Assembly: GCA_037954325.1 (NCBI GenBank)
Contig: JBBMNZ010000052.1
Location: forward strand, 434,001-498,000
Reading direction: 5' to 3'
Source: Fistularia commersonii
Lineage: Eukaryota > Chordata > Actinopteri > Syngnathiformes > Fistulariidae
Length of the DNA: 64,000 bases
Every line of letters starts with the position of its first letter. Position 1 is the first letter of the stretch. Positions 26,616-38,745 of this stretch are shown here, piece after piece. The notes under the pieces are model-generated. The model did no database searches, was not told the DNA's origin, and saw nothing but the letters and a program-made list of their open reading frames with translations. The translations under genes were made by a program, and so were the position numbers.

Positions 26616-29600
26616 GAAATTGATTAGTTATTTCCACTCCTAATCAAAAACGCTTCAACTCCGTGAGATAAGCACTTTTTGAACGAAAGGCTATATCTTT
26701 TGATCTTGACGCTGGATTACACTGAATTTGACATATTTTGCGTAGAATCATGTCCTAAAAAACATATTTCAACAGCAGAAACCAGCTTGATGAAATTCAT
26801 TAGTTATTTCCACTTCTAATCAAAAACGCTTCATTCCAAAAAGATAAACACTTTTTGAACGAATGGCTATATCTTTTGAACCTGTGATGGGATTACACTG
26901 AATTTGACATATTTTGTGCAGAATCATGTCCTAAAAAACATATTTCAACATCAGAAACCAGCTAGATGAAATTCATTAGTTATTTCCACTTATAATCAAA
27001 AACGCTTCAACTCGGTGAGATAAGCCCTTTTTGAACGAATGGCTATATCTTTTGAACCTGTGATGGGATTACACTGAAGTTGACATATTTTGTGCAGAGT
27101 GATGTCCTAAACAACATCTATCAACGTCAGAAACCAGCTTGATGAAATTCATTAGTCATTTCCACTCAAAATCAAAAACGCTTCAACTCAGTGAGATAAG
27201 CACTTTTTGACCTTATGGATACATCTTTTGAACATGTGGTTGGATTAACATGAATTTGTCATATTTTGTGCAGAATCACGTTCTAAATAAGATATTTCAA
27301 CAACAGAAACCGGCTTGATGAAATTACTTAGTTATTTCAACTCCTAATCAAAAACGGTTCAACTCGGTGTGAAGACTTTTTGAACGAATGGCTATATCTT
27401 TTTAACCTGTAATGGGATTACACTGAAATTGACATATATTGTGCAGAATCATGTCCTAGACAACATATTTCAACAGCAGAAACCACCTTAATGGAATTCG
27501 TTAGATATTTCCACTCCTAATCAAAAACGCTTCAACTCGGTGAGATGAAGACTTTTTTAACGAATGGCTTTATCTTTTTAACCTGTGATGGGATTACACT
27601 GAAATTGACATATATTTTGCAGAATCATGTCCTAAACAACATATATCAACAGCAGAAACCAGCATGATGAAATTCATTTGTTATTTCCACTCCTAATCCA
27701 AAACGATTTAACTCGATAAGATATGCAGTTTTTGACCTTATGGCTATATCTTTTGAACTTGTGGCTGGATTACACTGAATTTGACATATATTGTACAGAA
27801 TCATGTCTTTAACAACATCTATCAACAGCAGAAACAGGCTTGGTGGAAATCATTAGTCATTTCCACTCAAACACAAAAAAGCTTCAATTCAGTGACATAA
27901 TTACTTTTTTTACCTTATGGCTATATCTTTTGAACTTATAGCTGGATTACACTGAATTTGACATATACTGTGCAAAATCATGTCCTAAACAACATATATC
28001 AACAGCAAAAACCAGCATTTTGATATTCATTAGTTATTTCAACTCCAACTAGAAAACGCTTCAACTCGGTGAGAAAAGCAGTTTTTGAACGAATGGCTAT
28101 ATCTTTTGATCTTGTCGCTGGATTACACTGAATATGACATATATTGTACAGAATCATGTCCTATACAACATCTATCAACAGCAGAAACAGGCTTGGTGAA
28201 ATTCAATAGTTATTTCCTCTCTTAATCAAAAACGCTTCAACTCGGTGAGATAAGCACTTTTTGATCGAATGGCTATATCTTTTGAACCTGTGATGGGATT
28301 ACACTGAATTTTACATATTTTGTGTAGAATCATGTCCTAAACAATATTTCAACAGCAGAAAAAAGCCTGATGAAATTCATTTGTTATTTCCACTCCGAAT
28401 CAAATACGCTTCAAGTCGGTGAGATATAGACTTTTTGAACGAATGGCTATATCTTTTGAACTTGTAGCTGGATTACACTGAATTTTACATATATTGTGCG
28501 AAATCATGTCCTATAGTAAATATTTCAACAGCAGAAACCAGCTTGATGAAATTCATTAGTCATTTCCACTCAAAATCAAATACGCTTCAATTCAGTGAGA
28601 TAAGCACTTTTTGACCTTGTGGCAATATCTTTTGAACTTATAGCTGGATTACTCTGAATTTGACATACATTGTACAGAATCATGTCCTATACAACATCTA
28701 TCAACAGCAGAAAAAGGCTTGGTGAAAATCAATAGTTATTTCCTCTCTTAATCAAAAACGCTTTAATTCGGTGAGATAAGCAGTTTTTGAACGAATGGCT
28801 ATATCTTTTGAACCTGTGATTGGATTACACTGAATTTGACATATATTGTTGAGAATCATGTCCTAAACAACATATTTCAACAGTAGAAACCAACTTGATG
28901 AAATTCATTTGTTATTTCCACTCCGAATCAAATACGCTTCAAGTCGGTGAGATATAGACTTTTTGAACGAATGGCTATATCTTTTGAACTTGTAGCGGGA
29001 TTACACTGAAATTGACATTAATTGTGCAGAATCATGTACTGAACGTCATATATGAACAGCAGAAACCAGCTTGATGAAATTCATGAGTTATTTCCACTCA
29101 ATCAAAAACGCTTCAATCCGATAAGATAAACACTTTTTGAACAAAGGCTATATTATTTGAACATGTGATGGGATTACACTGAATTTAACATATATTGTGC
29201 AGAATCATGTCCTAAACAACATATATCACCAGTAGACACCAGCTTGATGAAATTCATGAGTTATTTCCACTCCTAATCAAAAGTGATTTAACTCGGTAAG
29301 ATAAGTACTTTTTGACCTTATGGCTATATCTTTTGAACTTGTAGCTGGATGACACAGAATTTGACATATATTGTGCAGAATCATGTCCTAAACAACATAT
29401 TTCAACGGCAGAAACCAGCTTGATGAAATTCATTAGTCATTTCCACTCCAAATCAAAAACGCTTCAACTCAGTAAGATAAGCAATTTTTCAACGAATGGC
29501 TATATCTTTTGAACTTGTAGCTGGATTCCACTGAAATTGACATATATTGTGCAAAATCATGTTCCAAACAACAAATGTCAACGGCAAAAACCAGCTTGAT

Positions 29601-29776
29601 GAAATCCATTAGTTATTTCCACTCCTGATCAAAAACGCTTCAATTTGGTGAGAAAAGCACTTTTTGAACGAATGGCTATATATTTTGATCCTGTTGCTGG
29701 GTTACACTGAATTTGATATATATATTGCAGAATCATGTCCTAAACAACATATTTCAAAAGCAGAAACCAGCTTGAT
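26616..29776 (+). repeat. 18-monomer HOR, copy 1 of 3 (3,161 bp)
   Basis: This is the first of three head-to-tail copies. TTGATTAGTT begins at 26,620, 29,781 and 32,942, and ACATATTTTGCGTAGAATC at 26,731, 29,892 and 33,053, so every offset is 3,161 bp. In the order of its monomers the unit equals about 12.5-16.4 kb, but with two monomers deleted near 28,990 (GTAGCGGGATTACACTGAAA runs directly into ATTGACATTAATTGTG). Internal differences from copy 2 are scattered single bases in the parts I compared. Confidence 0.9.
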
Positions 29777-32700
29777 GAAATTGATTAGTTATTTCCACTC
29801 CTAATCAAAAACGCTTCAACTCCGTGAGATAAGCACTTTTTGAACGAAAGGCTATATCTTTTGATCTTGACGCTGGATTACACTGAATTTGACATATTTT
29901 GCGTAGAATCATGTCCTAAAAAACATATTTCAACAGCAGAAACCAGCTTGATGAAATTCATTAGTTATTTCCACTTCTAATCAAAAACGCTTCATTCCAA
30001 AAAGATAAACACTTTTTGAACGAATGGCTATATCTTTTGAACCTGTGATGGGATTACACTGAATTTGACATATTTTGTGCAGAATCATGTCCTAAAAAAC
30101 ATATTTCAACATCAGAAACCAGCTAGATGAAATTCATTAGTTATTTCCACTTATAATCAAAAACGCTTCAACTCGGTGAGATAAGCCCTTTTTGAACGAA
30201 TGGCTATATCTTTTGAACCTGTGATGGGATTACACTGAAGTTGACATATTTTGTGCAGAGTGATGTCCTAAACAACATCTATCAACGTCAGAAACCAGCT
30301 TGATGAAATTCATTAGTCATTTCCACTCAAAATCAAAAACGCTTCAACTCAGTGAGATAAGCACTTTTTGACCTTATGGATACATCTTTTGAACTTGTGG
30401 TTGGATTAACATGAATTTGTCATATTTTGTGCAGAATCACGTTCTAAATAAGATATTTCAACAACAGAAACCGGCTTGATGAAATTCATTAGTTATTTCA
30501 ACTCCTAATCAAAAACGGTTCAACTCGGTGTGAAGACTTTTTGAACGAATGGCTATATCTTTTTAACCTGTTATGGGATTACACTGAAATTGACATATAT
30601 TGTGCAGAATCATGTCCTAGACAACATATTTCAAAAGCAGAAACCACCTTAATGGAATTCGTTAGATATTTCCACTCCTAATCAAAAACGCTTCAACTCG
30701 GTGAGATGAAGACTTTTTGAACGAATGGCTTTATCTTTTTAACCTGTGATGGGATTACACTGAAATTGACATATATTTTGCAGAATCATGTCCTAAACAA
30801 CATATATCAACAGCAGAAACCAGCATGATGAAATTCATTTGTTATTTCCACTCCTAATCCAAAACGATTTAACTCGATAAGATATGCAGTTTTTGACCTT
30901 ATGGCTATATCTTTTGAACTTGTGGCTGGATTACACTGAATTTGACATATATTGTACAGAATCATGTCTTTAACAACATCTATCAACAGCAGAAACAGGC
31001 TTGGTGGAAATCATTAGTCATTTCCACTCAAACACAAAAAAGCTTCAATTCAGTGACATAATTACTTTTTTTACCTTATGGCTATATCTTTTGAACTTAT
31101 AGCTGGATTACACTGAATTTGACATATACTTTGCAAAATCATGTCCTAAACAACATATATCAACAGCAAAAACCAGCATTTTGATATTCATTAGTTATTT
31201 CAACTCCAACTAGAAAACGCTTCAACTCGGTGAGAAAAGCAGTTTTTGAACGAATGGCTATATCTTTTGATCTTGTCGCTGGATTACACTGAATATGACA
31301 TATATTGTACAGAATCATGTCCTATACAACATCTATCAACAGCAGAAACAGGCTTGGTGAAATTCAATAGTTATTTCCTCTCTTAATCAAAAACGCTTCA
31401 ACTCGGTGAGATAAGCACTTTTTGATCGAATGGCTATATCTTTTGAACCTGTGATGGGATTACACTGAATTTTACATATTTTGTGTAGAATCATGTCCTA
31501 AACAATATTTCAACAGCAGAAAAAAGCCTGATGAAATTCATTTGTTATTTCCACTCCGAATCAAATACGGTTCAAGTCGGTGAGATATAGACTTTTTGAA
31601 CGAATGGCTATATCTTTTGAACTTGTAGCTGGATTACACTGAATTTTACATATATTGTGCGAAATCATGTCCTATAGTAAATATTTCAACAGCAGAAACC
31701 AGCTTGATGAAATTCATTAGTCATTTCCACTCAAAATCAAATACGCTTCAATTCAGTGAGATAAGCACTTTTTGACCTTGTGGCAATATCTTTTGAACTT
31801 ATAGCTGGATTACTCTGAATTTGACATACATTGTACAGAATCATGTCCTATACAACATCTATCAACAGCAGAAAAAGGCTTGGTGAAAATCAATAGTTAT
31901 TTCCTCTCTTAATCAAAAACGCTTTAATTCGGTGAGATAAGCACTTTTTGAACGAATGGCTATATCTTTTGAACCTGTGATTGGATTACACTGAATTTGA
32001 CATATATTGTTGAGAATCATGTCCTAAACAACATATTTCAACAGTAGAAACCAACTTGATGAAATTCATTTGTTATTTCCACTCCGAATCAAATACGCTT
32101 CAAGTCGGTGAGATATAGACTTTTTGAACGAATGGCTATATCTTTTGAACTTGTAGCGGGATTACACTGAAATTGACATTAATTGTGCAGAATCATGTAC
32201 TGAACGTCATATATGAACAGCAGAAACCAGCTTGATGAAATTCATGAGTTATTTCCACTCAATCAAAAACGCTTCAATCCGATAAGATAAACACTTTTTG
32301 AACAAAGGCTATATTATTTGAACATGTGATGGGATTACACTGAATTTAACATATATTGTGCAGAATCATTTCCTAAACAACATATATCACCAGTAGACAC
32401 CAGCTTGATGAAATTCATGAGTTATTTCCACTCCTAATCAAAAGCGATTTAACTCGGTAAGATAAGTACTTTTTGACCTTATGGCTATATCTTTTGAACT
32501 TGTAGCTGGATGACACAGAATTTGACATATATTGTGCAGAATCATGTCCTAAACAACATATTTCAACGGCAGAAACCAGCTTGATGAAATTCATTAGTCA
32601 TTTCCACTCCAAATCAAAAACGCTTCAACTCAGTAAGATAAGCAATTTTTCAACGAATGGCTATATCTTTTGAACTTGTAGCTGGATTCCACTGAAATTG

Positions 32701-32937
32701 ACATATATTGTGCAAAATCATGTTCCAAACAACAAATGTCAACGGCAAAAACCAGCTTGATGAAATCCATTAGTTATTTCCACTCCTGATCAAAAACGCT
32801 TCAATTTGGTGAGAAAAGCACTTTTTGAACGAATGGCTATATATTTTGATCCTGTTGCTGGGTTACACTGAATTTGATATATATATTACAGAATCATGTC
32901 CTAAACAACATATTTCAAAAGCAGAAACCAGCTTGAT
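29777..32937 (+). repeat. 18-monomer HOR, copy 2 of 3 (3,161 bp)
   Basis: The middle copy. Its left junction (29,763-29,783) fuses the end-of-unit variant TTTCAAAAGCAGAAACC to the start-of-unit variant GATGAAATTGATTAG. The same fusion recurs at the next junction and marks an unequal crossover within a single monomer. Single-base differences from its neighbours include CATATACTTTGC near 31,126 and GAATCATTTCC near 32,364. Confidence 0.9.
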
Positions 32938-35900
32938 GAAATTGATTAGTTATTTCCACTCCTAATCAAAAACGCTTCAACTCCGTGAGATAAGCACTTT
33001 TTGAACGAAAGGCTATATCTTTTGATCTTGACGCTGGATTACACTGAATTTGACATATTTTGCGTAGAATCATGTCCTAAAAAACATATTTCAACAGCAG
33101 AAACCAGCTTGATGAAATTCATTAGTTATTTCCACTTCTAATCAAAAAACGCTTCATTCCAAAAAGATAAACACTTTTTGAACGAATGGCTATATCTTTT
33201 GAACCTGTGATGGGATTACACTGAATTTGACATATTTTGTGCAGAATCATGTCCTAAACAACATATTTCAACATCAGAAACCAGCTAGATGAAATTCATT
33301 AGTTATTTCCACTTATAATCAAAAACGCTTCAACTCGGTGAGATAAGCCCTTTTTGAACGAATGGCTATATCTTTTGAACCTGTGATGGGATTACACTGA
33401 AGTTGACATATTTTGTGCAGAGTGATGTCCTAAACAACATCTATCAACGTCAGAAACCAGCTTGATGAAATTCATTAGTCATTTCCACTCAAAATCAAAA
33501 ACGCTTCAACTCAGTGAGATAAGCACTTTTTGACCTTATGGATACATCTTTTGAACTTGTGGTTGGATTAACATGAATTTGTCATATTTTGTGCAGAATC
33601 ACGTTCTAAATAAGATATTTCAACAACAGAAACCGGCTTGATGAAATTCATTAGTTATTTCAACTCCTAATCAAAAACGGTTCAACTCGGTGTGAAGACT
33701 TTTTGAACGAATGGCTATATCTTTTTAACTTGTAATGGGATTACACTGAAATTGACATATATTGTGCAGAATCATGTCCTAGACAACATATTTCAACAGC
33801 AGAAACCACCTTAATGGAATTCGTTAGATATTTCCACTCCTAATCAAAAACGCTTCAACTCGGTGAGATGAAGACTTTTTGAACGAATGGCTTTATCTTT
33901 TTAACCTGTGATGGGATTACACTGAAATTGACATATATTTTGCAGAATCATGTCCTAAACAACATATATCAACAGCAGAAACCAGCATGATGAAATTCAT
34001 TTGTTATTTCCACTCCTAATCCAAAACGATTTAACTCGATAAGATATGCAGTTTTTGACCTTATGGCTATATCTTTTGAACTTGTGGCTGGATTACACTG
34101 AATTTGACATATATTGTACAGAATCATGTCTTTAACAACATCTATCAACAGCAGAAACAAGCTTGGTGGAAATCATTAGTCATTTCCACTCAAACACAAA
34201 AAAGCTTCAATTCAGTGACATAATTACTTTTTTTTACCTTATGGCTATATCTTTTGAACTTATAGCTGGATTACACTGAATTTGACATATACTGTGCAAA
34301 ATCATGTCCTAAAAATCATATATCAACAGCAAAAACCAGCATTTTGATATTCATTAGTTATTTCAACTCCAACTAGAAAACGCTTCAACTCGGTGAGAAA
34401 AGCAGTTTTTGAACGAATGGCTATATCTTTTGATCTTGTCGCTGGATTACACTGAATATGACATATATTGTACAGAATCATGTCCTATACAACATCTATC
34501 AACAGCAGAAACAGGCTTGGTGAAATTCAATAGTTATTTCCTCTCTTAATCAAAAACGCTTCAACTCGGTGAGATAAGCACTTTTTGATCGAATGGCTAT
34601 ATCTTTTGAACCTGTGATGGGATTACACTGAATTTTACATATTTTGTGTAGAATCATGTCCTAAACAATATTTCAACAGCAGAAAAAAGCCTGATGAAAT
34701 TCATTTGTTATTTCCACTCCGAATCAAATACGGTTCAAGTCGGTGAGATATAGACTTTTTGAACGAATGGCTATATCTTTTGAACTTGTAGCTGGATTAC
34801 ACTGAATTTTACATATATTGTGCGAAATCATGTCCTATAGTAAATATTTCAACAGCAGAAACCAGCTTGATGAAATTCATTAGTCATTTCCACTCAAAAT
34901 CAAATACGCTTCAATTCAGTGAGATAAGCACTTTTTGACCTTGTGGCAATATCTTTTGAACTTATAGCTGGATTACTCTGAATTTGACATACATTGTACA
35001 GAATCATGTCCTATACAACATCTATCAACAGCAGAAAAAGGCTTGGTGAAAATCAATAGTTATTTCCTCTCTTAATCAAAAACGCTTTAATTCGGTGAGA
35101 TAAGCACTTTTTGAACGAATGGCTATATCTTTTGAACCTGTGATTGGATTACACTGAATTTGACATATATTGTTGAGAATCATGTCCTAAACAACATATT
35201 TCAACAGTAGAAACCAACTTGATGAAATTCATTTGTTATTTCCACTCCGAATCAAATATGCTTCAAGTCGGTGAGATATAGACTTTTTGAACGAATGGCT
35301 ATATCTTTTGAACTTGTAGCGGGATTACACTGAAATTGACATTAATTGTGCAGAATCATGTACTGAACGTCATATATGAACAGCAGAAACCAGCTTGATG
35401 AAATTCATGAGTTATTTCCACTCAATCAAAAACGCTTCAATCCGATAAGATAAACACTTTTTGAACAAAGGCTATATTATTTGAACATGTGATGGGATTA
35501 CACTGAATTTAACATATATTGTGCAGAATCATGTCCTAAACAACATATATCACCAGTAGACACCAGCTTGATGAAATTCATGAGTTATTTCCACTCCTAA
35601 TCAAAAGCGATTTAACTCGGTAAGATAAGTACTTTTTGACCTTATGGCTATATCTTTTGAACTTGTAGCTGGATGACACAGAATTTGACATATATTGTGC
35701 AGAATCATGTCCTAAACAACATATTTCAACGGCAGAAACCAGCTTGATGAAATACATTAGTCATTTCCACTCCAAATCAAAAACGCTTCAACTCAGTAAG
35801 ATAAGCAATTTTTCAACGAATGGCTATATCTTTTGAACTTGTTGCTGGATTCCACTGAAATTGACATATATTGTGCAAAATCATGTTCCAAACAACAAAT

Positions 35901-36100
35901 GTCAACGGCAAAAACCAGCTTGATGAAATCCATTAGTTATTTCCACTCCTGATCAAAAACGCTTCAATTTGGTGAGAAAAGCACTTTTTGAACGAATGGC
36001 TATATATTTTGATCCTGTTGCTGGGTTACACTGAATTTGATATATATATTGCAGAATCATGTCCTAAACAACATATTTCAAAAGCAAAAACCAGCTTGAT
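32938..36100 (+). repeat. 18-monomer HOR, copy 3 of 3 (about 3,163 bp)
   Basis: This copy matches copies 1 and 2 and is 2 bp longer because of extra bases in an A-run (about 33,146) and a T-run (about 34,228). At its right end the variant continues as GAAATTCATTAGTTATTTTC instead of GAAATTGATTAG. It therefore keeps the original right flank that the first two copies lost in the duplication. Confidence 0.9.
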
Positions 36101-38745
36101 GAAATTCATTAGTTATTTTCACTCCTAATCAAAAACGCTTCAACTCGGTGAGATTAAGACTTTTTGAACGAATGGCTATATCTTTTTAACCTGTGATGGG
36201 ATTACACTGAAATTGACATATATAGTGCAGAATCATGTCCTAGACAACATATTTCAACAGCAGAAACCAGAATGATGAAATCCATTAGTTATTTCCACTC
36301 CTGATCAAAAACGCTTCAATTCGGTGAGAAAAGCAGTTTTTGACCTTATGGATACATCTTTTGAACTTGTGGCTGGATTAACATGAATTTGACATATATT
36401 GTGCAGAATCAGGTTCTAAACAAGATATTTCAACAGCAGAAACCGGCTTGATGAAATTCATTAGTTATTTCCACTCTTCATCAAAAACGCTTCAACGCGA
36501 TAAGATAAGCACTTTTTGAACGAATGGATATATCTTTTAAACCGGTGATGTGATTAAACTAAATTTGACATATATTGTGCAAAATCATGTCCTAAAAAAA
36601 ATATATCAACAGCAAAACCCGCATTTTGAAATTCATTAGTTATTTCCACTGCAACTCAAAAACGCTTCAACTCGGTGAGATAAGCAGTTTTTGAACGAAT
36701 GGTTATATCTTTTGATCTTGTCGCTGGATTACACTGAATTTGACATATATTGTGCAGAATCATGTCCTATACAACATATTTCAACAGCAGAAACCAGCTT
36801 GATGAAATCCATTAGTTTTTTCCACTCCTAATCAAAATTGCTTCAACTCGGTGAGAAAAGCACTTTTTGAACGGATGGCTATATCTTTTGAACTTGTAGC
36901 TGGATTACACTGAATTTGATATTAATTGTGCAGAATCATGTTCTAAATAACATATTCCACCGGCAAAAACCAGCTTGATAAAGCCATTAGTTATTTCAAC
37001 TCCAACTCAAAAACGCTTCAACTCAGTGACATAAGCACTTTTTGATCTTATGGCTATATCTTTTGAATTTATAGCTGGATTACACTGAATTTGACATATA
37101 TAGTGCAGAATCATGTAATAAACAACACATATCAACAGCAAAAAACCAGCATATTGTAATTCATTAGTAATTTCCACTCCAACTCAAAAACGCTTCAACT
37201 CGGTGAGATAAGCAGTTTTTGAACGAATGGCTATATCTTTTGATCTTGTCGCTGGATTACACTGAATTTGATATATATTGTGCAAAATCATGTCCTATAA
37301 AAAATCTAACAACAGCAGAAAAAGGCTTGGTGAAATTCAATAGTTATTTCCTCTCTTAATCAAAAACGCGTGCACTCGGTGAGATAAGCACTTTTTGAAC
37401 GAATGGCTATATCTTTTGAACCTGTGATGGGATTACACTGAATTTGACATATATTGTGCAGAATCATGTCCTAAACAACATATATCAACAGCAGAAACCA
37501 GCATGATGACATTCATTAGTTATTTCCACTCCAACTCAAAAAAGATTTAACCTCGGTAAGATAAGCACTTTTTGAACGAATGGCTATATCTTTTGAATTT
37601 GTAGTTGGATTACACTGAATTTTACATATATTGTGCAGAATCATGTCCTAAACAACATATTTCAACAGTAGAAACCAACTTGATGAAATTCATTAGTTAT
37701 TTCCACTCCTCATCAAAAACGCTTCTACTCGGTGAGATACGCAGTTTTTGAACGAATGGCTATATCTTTTGAACCTGTGATGGGATTACACTGAATTTGA
37801 AATATTTTGTGCAGAATCATGTCCAAGACAACATGTATCAACAGCAGAAACCAGCTTGATGAAATTCATTAGTCATTTACACTCAAAATCAAAAACGCTT
37901 CAACTCAGTTAGATAAGCACTTTTTGACCTTGTGGCTATATCTTTTGAACTTATTGCTGGATTACACTGAATTTGACATATATTGTAAAGAATCATGTCC
38001 TATACAACATCTATCAACAGCAAAAACCAGCATATTGTAATTCATTAGTAATTTCCACTCCAACTCAATAGCGCTTCAACTCCGTGAGATAAGCAGTTTT
38101 TGAACGAATGGCTATATCTTTTGATCTTGTCGCTGGATTACACTGAATTTGAAATATATTGTGCAGAATCATGTCCTATACAACATCTATCAACAGCAGA
38201 CACAGGCTTGGTGAAATTCAAAAGTTATTTCCTCTCTTAATCAAAAACGCGTTAACTCGTTGAGATAAGCACTTTTTGAACGAATGGCTATATCTTTTGA
38301 ACCTGTGATGGGATTACAATGAATTTGACATATATTGTGCAGAATCATGTCCTAAACAGCATATTTCAACAGTAGAAACCAACTTGATGAAATTCATTAG
38401 TAATTTCCACACTTAATCAAAAACGCTTCAACTCCGTGAGATAAGCAATTTTTGCATGAATGGCTATATCTTTTGATCTTGTCGCTGGATTACACTGAAT
38501 TTGATATATATTGTGCAGAATAATGTCCTAAACAACATATATCAACAGCAAAAACCAGCATGATGAAATTTATTAGTAATTTCCACTCCAACTCAAAAAA
38601 AGATTTAACCTCGGTAAGATATGCACTTTTTGAACGAATGGCTATATCTTTTGAAAATGTACCTGGATTACACTGAATTTGACATAAATTGTAAAAAATC
38701 TTGTCCTAAACAACATATTTCAACAGCAGAAACCAGCTTGATGAA
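36101..38745 (+). repeat. 15-monomer HOR, copy 1 of 2 (2,642 bp)
   Basis: AGATTAAGAC at 36,151 recurs at 38,793, an offset of 2,642 bp or 15 monomers. The unit runs from the GAGATTAAGACTTTTTG monomer, through AAACCGGTGATGTGATTAAA and GATATTAATTGTG types, to the GAAAATGTACCTGG monomer with TTGTAAAAAATC. Markers such as GAATCATGTAATAAACAAC and AATAGCGCTTCAACTCC are shared with copy 2. It is built from core-type monomers in a new combination, with deletions relative to 8.8-12.4 kb. Confidence 0.9.

Noticed and set aside
6193..34160. Minus-strand frames at 6,193-6,378 and 33,969-34,160 with nearly the same protein
   Set aside because: Their similarity comes from the repeat block being duplicated, not from selection on a protein. 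Both span one monomer and end by a chance stop.
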